DNA of 51,804 nucleotides from Oscillospiraceae bacterium (GTDB taxonomy: Bacteria > Bacillota > Clostridia > Oscillospirales > Acutalibacteraceae). The translations under genes were made by a program, and so were the position numbers. Below the pieces are notes generated by a model. It searched no databases. It saw only the letters and a program-made list of their open reading frames with translations, and was not told where the DNA came from. How positions within the stretch are numbered: position 1 is the stretch's first letter; each line of letters starts with the position of its first letter. Positions 42,812 through 51,704 of the stretch are shown one piece after another. The DNA lies in NCBI GenBank assembly GCA_015065725.1, contig SVPV01000015.1, forward strand, positions 1-51,804, written 5' to 3'.

Positions 42812-43418
42812 CCTCTTGGAACCACGCCTTTGCAAATTCTGCAAGAGCGGGTATTACCGATTTAATTTCAAGTCCTGTAGTATTAAGGCACAAATCATAA
42901 CCACGCTTGTCGCCCCAACGAATTTCAGAATAATACGAATGGTCGGAGGCACGGGCACGCTCGATTTTTTTAATCTTACGCTTCATCTGACGTTCGGTAA
43001 GGTTTTCACCCTCCTCGGCACGCTCCATACAACGCTTAATTTTATATTCCATATCTGCATGAACAAAAAGCTTTAGCGGATTTTCATTTTTTAGTATTGT
43101 GTCGGCGTTTTTGCCTACTATAACACAGTCGCCCTGTGCGGCTAATTCCTTAACGATTTCGTTTTGATGCTCCATTATAGAAAAGCTTTTATGGTATTGG
43201 GGCGAATAAGCAAAGCTATGTGCAAAGGTAAGAGAAATTTCATTAAACACGCCACGCTCAAGCACATTATGTACATATTCGGCATCTACCTTACTACGCT
43301 CGGCAATAGCTTCAACTATTTCGGTATCAAAATAAGCAAAGCCTAAAGCATCTGCTAAACGTTTGCCTACCTCACGTCCGCCGCTACCAAACTCGCGGTT
43401 AATTGTAATAATTTTCAT
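42795..43418 (-). CDS. Cytidylate kinase-like protein
   Basis: P-loop kinase of 207 residues in the Cytidylate_kin2 family. It opens MKIITINREFGSGGREVGKRLADALG (P-loop variant GSGGREVG), then AYFDTEIVEAIAERSKV, DCVIVGKNADTIL, LFVHADMEYKIKRCMER and KIERARASDHSYYSEIRWGDKRGYDLCLNT. These proteins are common in gut Clostridia; the substrate is probably a nucleotide or unknown small molecule. The true cmk gene is usually separate. The ATG at 43418 follows AAAGGGTTGATATTG and is preferred to the TTG at 43427. The C-terminal KDGE codons form one arm of the terminator. Confidence 0.88.
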   Translation of the reverse strand: MKIITINREFGSGGREVGKRLADALGFAYFDTEIVEAIAERSKVDAEYVHNVLERGVFNEISLTFAHSFAYSPQYHKSFSIMEHQNEIVKELAAQGDCVIVGKNADTILKNENPLKLFVHADMEYKIKRCMERAEEGENLTERQMKRKIKKIERARASDHSYYSEIRWGDKRGYDLCLNTTGLEIKSVIPALAEFAKAWFQEEKDGE

Positions 43419-43467
43419 CAATATCAACCCTTTCGGTGTAAAATATAAAATGTTTTTTCTTTACTAC

Positions 43468-43496
43468 ATTATACCATTTTTAATATTGCTAGTAAA
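43468..43496 (-). promoter_or_regulatory. Promoter of the kinase-like gene
   Basis: Minus strand: TTTACT (43491-43496), 17 bp, TATAAT (43468-43473). Confidence 0.65.
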
Positions 43497-43518
43497 GACA
43501 AAATTTTTAAGCCTTTTC

Positions 43519-43547
43519 TTGCAATATTGCACAAGAGAGGATATAAT
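43519..43547 (+). promoter_or_regulatory. Promoter of the YbaK-like gene
   Basis: TTGCAA (43519-43524), 17 bp, TATAAT (43542-43547). Confidence 0.75.
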
Positions 43548-43590
43548 ATCTTAAACAATATTAAAATTTAGTTTTGTTAGGGGTTTTAAA

Positions 43591-44061
43591 ATGTCTTTAG
43601 AAAAGGTTAAAAGTTTTTTTGAAAAGCATGGAATTGCCGACAGAATTATAGAGTTTTCGGTTTCAAGTGCAACTGTGGCTTTAGCGGCAGAGGCTATCGG
43701 CTGTGAACCTATGAGGATTGCAAAAACCTTGGCTTTTAATGTGGACGGCGAATGTGTGCTTATTGTCGCATCGGGTGACGCCAAGGTAGATAACGGAAAG
43801 TTTAAGGCGTTTTTTAAGACCAAGGCTAAAATGTATCCTTTTTTAGAGGTTGCCGAAATTTGCGGTCACGCCGCAGGAGGAGTTTGTCCCTTTGCGGTTA
43901 ATGAGGGTGTAAAAATTTATTTAGACCAAACCCTTAAGAGATTTGAAACGGTATTTCCCGCCGCAGGAAGCTCTAACAGCGTTATAGAGTTAAGTCTTGA
44001 AGAATTAGAAAAATATGCGGATTATATAGAATGGATAGATGTCTGCAAAATAGCGGAATAG
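43591..44061 (+). CDS. YbaK/ProX-type aminoacyl-tRNA deacylase
   Basis: Trans-editing protein that hydrolyses mischarged tRNA (Cys-, Ala- or similar on tRNA-Pro in characterised members). The 156-residue protein has the YbaK fold motifs: FSVSSATVALAAEAIGCEPMRIAKTLAF (with the essential Lys), VLIVASGDAKVDNGKFK, CGHAAGGVCPFAVNEGVKIYLDQTL and VFPAAGSSNSVIELSLEELEKY. The exact tRNA specificity is not evident. TTAGGGGTTTTAAA precedes the ATG. It is transcribed alone and ends at a strong terminator. Confidence 0.9.
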   Translation: MSLEKVKSFFEKHGIADRIIEFSVSSATVALAAEAIGCEPMRIAKTLAFNVDGECVLIVASGDAKVDNGKFKAFFKTKAKMYPFLEVAEICGHAAGGVCPFAVNEGVKIYLDQTLKRFETVFPAAGSSNSVIELSLEELEKYADYIEWIDVCKIAE

Positions 44062-44076
44062 TTACTGGACAAAAAG

Positions 44077-44113
44077 CAAACGGGTGAACACTGTTCACCC
44101 GTTTGTTTTTTTT
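44077..44113 (+). terminator. Terminator of the YbaK-like gene
   Basis: CAAACGGGTGAA (44077-44088) pairs with TTCACCCGTTTG (44094-44105), followed by eight T. Confidence 0.93.
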
Positions 44114-44120
44114 TAACTTT

Positions 44121-47100
44121 TTAAGCAACCGAAGTTTGTGTTTCTACATAAGAAATTTCTGTTTTTTGAGTTACAGCAGCAACTTCTGTAACCGTCTCGC
44201 TATCACTAGAATCCTCTGTAAAATCTTTTTGGAACTTAATGAAGTCGAGAATATTCACAGCACCGTCGCCGTTAATATCGCAAAGGAGATGGTCCATAGT
44301 TGAAAAATCATCTACTAAAAGCAAGGTCTTTTTAATGCCTGCCAAATCGTTTGCAGATACTGTGCCGTCAAAATCAAGGTCGCCTAGCTTTACAAGCTTA
44401 TAGTTATAACCATTATTAATTGCAAACTGGTGTGCTACAGAGTTTTCTATACAGTATAAGGTTGTAACGCTGGAGTCTATAAACGAACTTGTAATGTTTG
44501 TAACGCTTTCGGGTACAAATAGTTTTTTAAGGTTATAACAGCCGAAAAACGCATCGTATGATATTGCTAAAACTCCGTTTTCAATATCCACTTCGGGAAC
44601 AGAAGAATGAGCAAAGGCATAGCCGCCTATCATTAATACCGAGGACGGAATTTTTATTCTGTTGGCAGATGTACCGTTAAATGACCAAGCCTCTATAAAC
44701 AGGGTGCCTTCAGGTATTTCAAGCTTGCCGCTTAAATTACTCGGACAGGCAACAACTGTACCCGTATACTTTTTATAAAGCATACCGCCGTTTACATAAT
44801 AAACAGGATTTTCGGAATCTACCGTAATGGTTTCTAGGTTATAAACAGAATTGAAAACGCTAGGTATAATGTACAATACGCTCTTTGGAATATTAATCTT
44901 CTTAACATTCCACAAGTTTCCTAAACCATAAATTTGCTCTATGCCCTCGGGTATAGTAATTTCTTCGGCGGTTGTTTCAAAGAACGCCTCAATTGCTTTT
45001 TGCTTTTTGTCTATAATAAAGCCGTCACTATAACTAATATATGGGTTATCCGCCGCTATATTAATAGTTGTAAGATTCGGGCAGTTATTTAAGCTTCCCA
45101 TTCTCTCAACTGTTTTGGGAACGCTTATGCTTTGTAGGTTATAGCAATCGTATATCATTGAAATATCGGTTACAGGATAACCGTTTATGGTTTCGGGGAT
45201 AACAAGCTCTGCCGGAACAGATGGATAATCTGCTTCAAAAACACTCCAACCGTCACTGTTTAAGCAGTAGGTCAATCCGTCCTGCGTAGCGGTCGCTAGT
45301 TCCTGTGTTGCGGTTTTAGAAATTTGGTTTTGATAATTGATATAACGGAATTCGTATACACCCTCTTCTGTAATGCGGAAAGAACCCTGCTCTTCTATCC
45401 ATTCGGTATCGCCAAGCTTCCTATACTGATATTTCCATGCATCTTGGGTGTTGTTGATATTTATTCTAAAACCGTCTTCGATTGAAACATAGATTTCGGG
45501 AGCATCTAATTCCATTAGGTCATAATGGTTTCTAACAATCCTAATGGTTGTAACAGCAATTATTTGACCGTCGTAAATAATGTTTATGTCGGCTTTTCCT
45601 ACATTCTCACCGTACTCAAAAAATATGTTTAGGCTTCTGCTTTCAGGGTCGTATGACGACGAGGTGATAGAAATCACATCGGTTTCGCCGTCAACTGCTG
45701 CGGTAATCTTTGAAGTATCGGTTAAATTATATATGCCTTCACTTATCATACCCTGCATAATAGCGGTGCTGTTCTCTGTAGAAATGGTGTAGTTATTGCC
45801 CATAGTCATAGGCTTTGTATAGAACTGATTATCGGTCAACACCTCGCATCCGTCACTTATAAGTTTTTTAAGTGCGGCAGTATTTTGCGGTTGTGTGAAA
45901 TCAATTCGGTTATAGGTTAGGTTAATGGTTTTGTTTTTAAAGCCTACCTTGGCAAGCTCGCTAATATCTGTTATATAGTTATTGTTGAAATTTATCCAAT
46001 AATCATAGCAGTTTGAAAAATCAAGCAAGGAAAGTCCTTTAAGGTCTGAAATATTGCTAAAGGTAGCGTGGAAATAATCAACCTCGAAATTCTCGTAGGG
46101 ATTTCCGTTGTTAAAACAATTACGTAAATTTGTATCGGGCATTTGCTCGTAGGACAAGGTTTGCATTATGCCTGTAATTTCAAGGGTTGCTATGTTTGAA
46201 TACATACCGCTTTGGTTAGAATATCTAAATTCATATGTGCCGTTGTCTTTTATACCCATACCGTAATATTGTTGCCAAGCGGTTTCTCCAAGCTTTCGGT
46301 ATTCAAGCGTATTGTATTCATTTTCGCAGTAAATATTAGCGTAGTAGGGGTCATATTCGGGAACGTTGTAGTGTATTATAATGTCTTCCACAAAGAATCT
46401 ATCGTCATTTACAGAAACGTCGAGTTCTTTTACAAAGCGTCCCTCGTGCATAATATAAATCTTGGCGTTGCCAACACCGTTATACTTTAAAACCAAGTGG
46501 TTATACAATTTACCGTCATAGCCGTGTTCGTAAAATTTGTCCTCAATATAACCTGTAACTACACTCTCGTCTGTAGTAACAACGTCAAATTCTGACGCTA
46601 CGCCCTCGGGATAGGTGCGGAAAAGCATTTCCTCTTCACAACCGTCACTAACATTTGCACGAATGTTACCTATCATCGCTTCGTACATTTCGCCCCACTG
46701 TTCGTCATATTCATAAAAAATTATGTCAGAGCAGAATTGGTTATAGGTTTCAACGTTGTATCCCTTTGCCATAATGGTGTTTAAATCGGCAATAACCTGC
46801 TCGTCGTTTAAATCGAGATTGTTATAGCTAAGGTCTATATGACCGCCCTGTGCTTCGGGAAGCTTTGTAAGCTCCGAAATATCGGTTATATAGTTATGGC
46901 TTAAAATAAGATATTGACCGTCAGCATAAAATCTTAGAAGTGCAAGACCCGTAAGGTCAGCAATACCGAGATTACTTAAATAGCGGTTCATATAGTCGCC
47001 CTCGCGACAAATGCCCTGTGCCTTATAAAGATTTTTATCGGGAATACCGCTTTGATTGTTTCTTATAATTGTTTCATCATAGCTTTCGCCGTAGGTGTTA

Positions 47101-49598
47101 TACGGTTCTGCATAAAAACGCCATAGATTAGAAAGGAATTTAACCTCGTCAGGTTGGGTGGTAACTATAGGTGTAAAGATATCAAACCACATCTTAAATT
47201 CAACCAGATTGCTGAATTCGCCTATTATTGAGGGAATAAAGTAATAGCTGTCACCCTCTAGAGTGGGCAATTCGGTTATTTCAATCTCCCTAACGGTCAA
47301 AAGGTCGCCGTAAGTAAGCTCTTCTACGGTTTTTGTTACGCCAAGCTCATAAAGTCTTTCTACAACAACATCGGCAAGCCAGAGTTGGTCCTCCCAAGCG
47401 TATAGGGGTATTAGGTCAGCCATGTCGTGAAGTTCACGGTCTTCAACCTTAATGTTTACAGTTTTAATAACCGTATCATCGGCATTTGCGGTAATGGTTA
47501 CGGTGGTGTTACCCTCCGAAACGCCGTATACACGGCCTACCGAGTCAACCGTTGCAACCGCAGTATTGGCACTCTTAAAGCTAACGCCGATATCTGCCGC
47601 AGTGCGGGGGGTTACTGTTTCTTTAATAACATCATAACAACCTTTATATACTACTATTTCATCAAACTCTGTAGTAATTTCGGCGGGCTTTTCGGTTGCT
47701 GTGTTGGTTACTACCCTCATAATACCCTGTGTGCTGCCGTCTTTATCAAAGTATGCCACACCGTCACTGTTAAAGGGGCTTATATAAGAATATTCAAAAT
47801 TAACAAGCTTTTCGCCCTGCATATTTATTACGCCAAAGCCACCGTTTTTCTTTTGAATTGATGTAACACCGCAGTTAAAGGGATTTCCGCCAAAGCCAGT
47901 ACAATCGTCATAGCCCCAATATAACGGCTCAACAATATATTTACCGCTTTTGTCAATGGCACCTATAAGTACGTTTTCAGAAACCCAGCAATATCCGTTC
48001 TCGAAGTCGGAAGTCTTTGTAAAGTTGGCGGGTATACGCTCACCCGTTTCTATATTTATAAAGCCGTACTTACCGTTTTCTCTATACTTAAGCATACCCT
48101 CCGAAACGCCAGAAAAACCGTCTGCAAAGGGCTCTAATACAACATTTAATTCTTCGTCAAGAACGCCCCATTTTCCGTCGTTATCCATCACGAAAATAAA
48201 TGAGTCCTCTATATATGCTTCTGCATATTCCTCGGTGTTCTCTAACTGTTTGCCGCTCTTATCACATAACTTAACCCTGCCGTCATCGGCTACTGCTGCA
48301 TAAATGTCTTCGGTCAAGCGTTCATACATAAAATCCGAAAGCGGTGAAATCAGCTCACCCTCAAAATTTACGCAGGCGTATTGTCCCTCATAAACTGCAT
48401 TTATAAGGTTAGAATTATCGTACAAGTATATAAATTTTTCAAAATCCATACCGAAAAGGTCTTGACCCTTAATGTCATAAAGGCGGTCGCCTATTTGGAA
48501 GAAGGGTGTGCCGTCAAAATCCAAATCGGTGATGGGTTTTTCGCTTGTAATTGCGGTTTTTATAGAAATACCGTTTGTACGGTCAACCGTTAAAACTGTA
48601 TAGTTTTCCACACCGAAACGGTTTGGAAGTATCGTTACCGCATAATCTTCTTCGGTAAACATTACGGGGTACGGATATATGCTTTCGGTGAGAACATTAA
48701 AATTCCTATCTATATAACAGTAGTTTTCTTCGCCCTCAAGCTTTACACAAGCGATATCCTTATTAGCACCCGAAAAAATCAAGGTTTCAATTTGACCTGT
48801 ACAGTCATAACCGGGATTTACTGCAACTGCTGTCCCGTCTGTAATAACCTTGTTGCCGTTAGTGTCTATAATAAAGGTTTTTTCGCCTTTTTCCGCAAGG
48901 GCATATCCGTTTCTAAATTCACTTATATTATCATACTCTAAAGGAAATACAACCTCACCATTTGTGTCGATATAGCCCCATTTGCCCTCGTCGTTTTTTA
49001 CACCGCCAAAGCCTTCAGAGAAGTTTTGAGCTTCACTGTAAATCGGCTCAGCAAGCCATCTGCCTGCGGTATTTACAAAACCTACTTTACCGTCCTTGTA
49101 GGCCTGTGTTATGCCTTCGCAGAACATACCGAATCCGTCGCATTGCGGTTCAAGCACGGTATTGCCCTGTGTGTCTACGATTCCATAAAGACCGTTTTCG
49201 CATACTGTGGCTATACCGCCTTCCAAATACAACTCATCGTATGTGGCTTCTATAACAATCTCACCATTAGCGTTCAAAAGACCGTAGCCATTTTCGCCCT
49301 GTACTGCGTAAAAACCTACCACTTCGCTAAAAGGTATCTCATCAGAAGGACAAATCCACTCCCACTGACATTCGGTAATCCAGCCGTTTTTTACCGAGTA
49401 CAAGCCACTGCCGTTTTCGTCAAATACTTCATAAATATCCTGAGAACTACCAAAAGGTGATAATCCGTAATATTCACCCTCCAGTATAACCTCAATCCTT
49501 TCCGCAGGTGCTGCCGCATTAACAAACGGTACACTCGCAAATATACCGCAAATAAATACGATAGCCAAAACCAGAGATAATAGTTTTTTCATTTTCAT
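44121..49598 (-). CDS. Giant secreted WG-repeat / LRR protein with dockerin
   Basis: Exported protein of 1825 residues. A signal peptide (MKMKKLLSLVLAIVFICGIFA, cleaved near VNAAAPAE) is followed by about 600 residues of WG repeats (FVNTAGRWLAEPIYSEAQNFSEG, WGYIDTNGEVVFPLEYDNI, KWGVLDEELNVVLEPFADGF). A bacterial Ig-like (Big_2) domain follows at about 655-725, then two leucine-rich blocks (about 840-990 and 1150-1290: LILSHNYITDISEL, LSYNNLDLNDEQV). A BspA-type LRR_5 region (about 1440-1700) has ITIPEGIEQIYGLGNL and KIPSSVLMIGGYAF. The dockerin has calcium loops DLDFDGTVSANDL and DINGDGAVNILDF, followed by an unusual Ser/Thr/Val tail. It is probably a surface adhesin or glycan/protein-binding factor. 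AAGGAGGTTATTATT precedes the start. It follows a small membrane ORF and a glycosidase gene on the same strand. Confidence 0.92.
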   Translation of the reverse strand: MKMKKLLSLVLAIVFICGIFASVPFVNAAAPAERIEVILEGEYYGLSPFGSSQDIYEVFDENGSGLYSVKNGWITECQWEWICPSDEIPFSEVVGFYAVQGENGYGLLNANGEIVIEATYDELYLEGGIATVCENGLYGIVDTQGNTVLEPQCDGFGMFCEGITQAYKDGKVGFVNTAGRWLAEPIYSEAQNFSEGFGGVKNDEGKWGYIDTNGEVVFPLEYDNISEFRNGYALAEKGEKTFIIDTNGNKVITDGTAVAVNPGYDCTGQIETLIFSGANKDIACVKLEGEENYCYIDRNFNVLTESIYPYPVMFTEEDYAVTILPNRFGVENYTVLTVDRTNGISIKTAITSEKPITDLDFDGTPFFQIGDRLYDIKGQDLFGMDFEKFIYLYDNSNLINAVYEGQYACVNFEGELISPLSDFMYERLTEDIYAAVADDGRVKLCDKSGKQLENTEEYAEAYIEDSFIFVMDNDGKWGVLDEELNVVLEPFADGFSGVSEGMLKYRENGKYGFINIETGERIPANFTKTSDFENGYCWVSENVLIGAIDKSGKYIVEPLYWGYDDCTGFGGNPFNCGVTSIQKKNGGFGVINMQGEKLVNFEYSYISPFNSDGVAYFDKDGSTQGIMRVVTNTATEKPAEITTEFDEIVVYKGCYDVIKETVTPRTAADIGVSFKSANTAVATVDSVGRVYGVSEGNTTVTITANADDTVIKTVNIKVEDRELHDMADLIPLYAWEDQLWLADVVVERLYELGVTKTVEELTYGDLLTVREIEITELPTLEGDSYYFIPSIIGEFSNLVEFKMWFDIFTPIVTTQPDEVKFLSNLWRFYAEPYNTYGESYDETIIRNNQSGIPDKNLYKAQGICREGDYMNRYLSNLGIADLTGLALLRFYADGQYLILSHNYITDISELTKLPEAQGGHIDLSYNNLDLNDEQVIADLNTIMAKGYNVETYNQFCSDIIFYEYDEQWGEMYEAMIGNIRANVSDGCEEEMLFRTYPEGVASEFDVVTTDESVVTGYIEDKFYEHGYDGKLYNHLVLKYNGVGNAKIYIMHEGRFVKELDVSVNDDRFFVEDIIIHYNVPEYDPYYANIYCENEYNTLEYRKLGETAWQQYYGMGIKDNGTYEFRYSNQSGMYSNIATLEITGIMQTLSYEQMPDTNLRNCFNNGNPYENFEVDYFHATFSNISDLKGLSLLDFSNCYDYWINFNNNYITDISELAKVGFKNKTINLTYNRIDFTQPQNTAALKKLISDGCEVLTDNQFYTKPMTMGNNYTISTENSTAIMQGMISEGIYNLTDTSKITAAVDGETDVISITSSSYDPESRSLNIFFEYGENVGKADINIIYDGQIIAVTTIRIVRNHYDLMELDAPEIYVSIEDGFRININNTQDAWKYQYRKLGDTEWIEEQGSFRITEEGVYEFRYINYQNQISKTATQELATATQDGLTYCLNSDGWSVFEADYPSVPAELVIPETINGYPVTDISMIYDCYNLQSISVPKTVERMGSLNNCPNLTTINIAADNPYISYSDGFIIDKKQKAIEAFFETTAEEITIPEGIEQIYGLGNLWNVKKINIPKSVLYIIPSVFNSVYNLETITVDSENPVYYVNGGMLYKKYTGTVVACPSNLSGKLEIPEGTLFIEAWSFNGTSANRIKIPSSVLMIGGYAFAHSSVPEVDIENGVLAISYDAFFGCYNLKKLFVPESVTNITSSFIDSSVTTLYCIENSVAHQFAINNGYNYKLVKLGDLDFDGTVSANDLAGIKKTLLLVDDFSTMDHLLCDINGDGAVNILDFIKFQKDFTEDSSDSETVTEVAAVTQKTEISYVETQTSVA

Positions 49599-49640
49599 AA
49601 TAATAACCTCCTTAAAATTAAATGAAAATGTATTGTATTA

Positions 49641-49772
49641 TCACAATAAAATTACAAAGAAAAGATTAACTATTGCCGCCAACAAAAAGGAAACTATAAT
49701 CGCCGCAATTACACCTATAATCACCGCAACATAGGGTTTCGCAGCACAAAATTTTAAGAACAGTTTTTTCAT
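49641..49772 (-). CDS. 43-residue single-span membrane peptide
   Basis: A short open frame reading MKKLFLKFCAAKPYVAVIIG and continuing VIAAIIVSFLLAAIVNLFFVILL: a positively charged N-terminus and one long hydrophobic helix, so probably an integral membrane micropeptide. GGAG lies 7 nt upstream and overlaps the stop codon of the phosphodiester glycosidase gene (stop at 49777-49779), which is the arrangement of translational coupling. No family is recognised. The next gene (WG/dockerin protein) starts 42 bp further on without a visible promoter. Confidence 0.6.
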   Translation of the reverse strand: MKKLFLKFCAAKPYVAVIIGVIAAIIVSFLLAAIVNLFFVILL

Positions 49773-49776
49773 GTTT

Positions 49777-50748
49777 TTACTCCTTTACAACAAAGGCACT
49801 CGGAATCCTTTTAAGCTCGCCTTTATCGGACGGAGAGTTCAAAAGCTTGTCCTCAAAAATCATAGCGGTAGATGAGCCACCGTCTAAATTTGCGGCGGTA
49901 ACGGCACCCTGTTCTAATAATAAATCCTGTACATTTTTAAGGGTTGCCCCCGCACTTGAGGGTTGGCGTCCGTCAAGGACTAAAAACAAAACGCTGCCGT
50001 CGGCACACTGTGCTATAGCACTTCTCGGCTGAAGTGAATTGCCCGATTCGGTTATTAGCCCCTTACCGTTTAATATGAGCGGCGGTCCAAAGGAAACCGC
50101 ACACCGTAAATTTAAAGCCTCTGCTTGCTGTTGGCTTTTTATGTAGTCGACCACAAGCAAATTGTTCTTATCAAAGCCTATTATACAAAACTCTTCGTTT
50201 GAGTCCTCGTTAAAATAAACCGTCTTGCCGTCTTTAATAATTATACCGTCGGGTACGCTACCGTGGGCAGAGCCCTCTTTGTCGGCATAGGCACCTGCAT
50301 TTATGCCTGCAATTGCCTTTTCTTGCATAATAAATTTATCAAGTGTCATACCGGTACCGCCTATACGGTTACAAACCGAAACATCGATTTTTGAGGGGTC
50401 GGGAATTCTTAGCAAAACACCCTTTGAAAGACCTATCCGCACACTCTCACGTGTTATTTTGCCACCGTTATCACCAATGTTTATAGCCGTTTTATCCTGC
50501 TTTGGCAGCTCGTTTATTGAACTAAAATACTGTTCTGTATATTTTTTTATTGTTTCGTCACTAAAAAATGCGGTTGCAAGATACTTATGGTTTGCCGTAC
50601 TCATCGCGGTGCAAATCCAAGTGCGGCGAGCAGGCTCAAAAGGTCCGTAAAAGCACCATAACACCGTAAATATTGGAAGCAACACGACGGAAACTATAAC
50701 CGAAATCAAAAGATTTATTTTGTTCTTCGATTTTTGCTTTTTTGGCAT
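49777..50748 (-). CDS. Phosphodiester glycosidase family protein (NAGPA-like)
   Basis: Membrane-anchored, extracellular enzyme of 323 residues. An N-terminal transmembrane segment at about 11-33 (INLLISVIVSVVLLPIFTVLW) precedes a NAGPA/DUF2233 domain with AIAGINAGAY, PDGIIIKDGKTV, VSFGPPLILNG, LQPRSAIAQCADGSVLFLVLDGRQPSSAGATLKNV and NLDGGSSTAM (the most conserved motif). The bacterial members act on cell-surface glycan phosphodiesters (for example N-acetylglucosamine phosphodiester linkages), with substrates mostly untested. AAAGGAGAAAACT precedes the ATG. It shares a divergent promoter region with the polysaccharide deacetylase gene, suggesting a common cell-envelope theme. Confidence 0.9.
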   Translation of the reverse strand: MPKKQKSKNKINLLISVIVSVVLLPIFTVLWCFYGPFEPARRTWICTAMSTANHKYLATAFFSDETIKKYTEQYFSSINELPKQDKTAINIGDNGGKITRESVRIGLSKGVLLRIPDPSKIDVSVCNRIGGTGMTLDKFIMQEKAIAGINAGAYADKEGSAHGSVPDGIIIKDGKTVYFNEDSNEEFCIIGFDKNNLLVVDYIKSQQQAEALNLRCAVSFGPPLILNGKGLITESGNSLQPRSAIAQCADGSVLFLVLDGRQPSSAGATLKNVQDLLLEQGAVTAANLDGGSSTAMIFEDKLLNSPSDKGELKRIPSAFVVKE

Positions 50749-50801
50749 AGTTTTCTCCTTTTAGTGCTTGTGAGAATTTCCTTTAAATAATATATATTTT
50801 A

Positions 50802-50863
50802 ATAATATCACTATAAAAAGTGTTTGTCAATCATTGACAAATACCTAACAAATCGAATATTAT
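50802..50863. promoter_or_regulatory. Divergent promoters with -35 boxes in one palindrome
   Basis: TTGTCAAT-C-ATTGACAA (about 50824-50840) is a perfect inverted repeat that contains both -35 elements. Minus: TTGACA (50825-50830), 17 bp, TATTAT (50802-50807) for the glycosidase gene. Plus: TTGACA (50834-50839), 18 bp, TATTAT (50858-50863) for the deacetylase. A protein bound to the palindrome could control both genes. Confidence 0.75.
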
Positions 50864-50867
50864 ACAA

Positions 50868-50899
50868 GCCACCCCTCATAGTATCTTGTGAGAGGTGGC
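50868..50899 (+). promoter_or_regulatory. 5' leader hairpin covering the ribosome binding site of the deacetylase
   Basis: GCCACCCCTCA (50868-50878) pairs with TGAGAGGTGGC (50889-50899) with one mismatch. The AGAGG ribosome binding site lies in the 3' arm, and the transcript would begin at or near the 5' arm. Confidence 0.65.
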
Positions 50900-50903
50900 T
50901 TTT

Positions 50904-51659
50904 ATGAAATTTTTTATAATTACCAAAAAACAAATTATGCTAGCCCTTACAACCCTGCTTGTTATGACCTGTGTTATAGTCGGCTCGGCTACAACGTTTG
51001 CGGGCGACGACCGAAAACTGCCGATTTACTGTGTAGAAACCGAAAAGAAACAGATAGCCATAAGCTTTGATGCCGCATGGGGTAACGACGATACCGAAAC
51101 CCTTATAAACATTTTAAAGGAATATGAAGTTCCTGCAACCTTTTTTGTGGTAGGTGCTTGGGTAGATAAATATCCCGAATCGGTAAAACAGCTATCAGAC
51201 GCGGGGCATAGAATAGAAAACCATTCCAACACCCACCCGTATATGACACAGCTTTCTACTACACAAATGAAAAACGAGCTTGATAGTTGCAACAAAAAAA
51301 TAGAAAGCGTTACAGGCAGATGTCCGACCCTCTTCCGCCCGCCTTATGGCGACTACGATAACGCGGTGGTAGAAACTGTAAACCAAGTAAATATGTACCC
51401 GATTCAGTGGTCGGTTGACTCTCTTGATTGGAAAGATAACGCCACACCCGACAGTATTTGTCAGCGTGTTACAAGTAAGGTTAAAAACGGCAGCATTGTG
51501 CTGTTCCACAACCATGCCGACCATACGCCCGAAGCTCTTCCCAATATCCTCAAATGCCTCAAAGACGAGGGGTATGAGTTTGTGTTTATTGAGGATTTGA
51601 TTTTAAAGAAAGACTACGAAATTAAGCACGATGGAACACAGTGCAGAATTGAAGAATAA
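50904..51659 (+). CDS. Polysaccharide deacetylase (NodB family, PdaB-like)
   Basis: Secreted or membrane-anchored carbohydrate esterase 4 protein of 251 residues. An N-terminal signal-anchor (KQIMLALTTLLVMTCVIVGSA) precedes a NodB domain. The motifs are AISFDAAWGNDDTETLINIL (metal Asp), RIENHSNTHPYMTQ (His ligands), RPPYGDYDNAV and VLFHNHADHTPEALPNILKCL (His at the C-terminal motif). The FDAAWG variant of the usual TFDDGP motif is that of the sporulation PdaB-type group, which acts on peptidoglycan. The ATG at 50904 follows AGAGGTGGCTTTT; an earlier in-frame GTG at 50895 is inside the hairpin. The gene is divergent from the phosphodiester glycosidase. Confidence 0.92.
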   Translation: MKFFIITKKQIMLALTTLLVMTCVIVGSATTFAGDDRKLPIYCVETEKKQIAISFDAAWGNDDTETLINILKEYEVPATFFVVGAWVDKYPESVKQLSDAGHRIENHSNTHPYMTQLSTTQMKNELDSCNKKIESVTGRCPTLFRPPYGDYDNAVVETVNQVNMYPIQWSVDSLDWKDNATPDSICQRVTSKVKNGSIVLFHNHADHTPEALPNILKCLKDEGYEFVFIEDLILKKDYEIKHDGTQCRIEE

Positions 51660-51684
51660 AGAAGAAATAATAAATAATAAAAAA

Positions 51685-51704
51685 GCACACCCCGAAGGGT
51701 GTGC
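51685..51704 (-). terminator. Terminator on the minus strand at the right end
   Basis: GCACACCC (51685-51692), loop CGAA, GGGTGTGC (51697-51704). The T-run (TTTTTTATTATTT) is on the minus strand, so it ends a transcript entering from the right. No T-run follows on the plus strand. Confidence 0.7.

Noticed and set aside
47427-47861. Long plus-strand frames opposite the WG/dockerin gene (for example 144 codons)
   Set aside because: They mirror the coding strand of a well-supported gene and show no motifs or ribosome binding sites.
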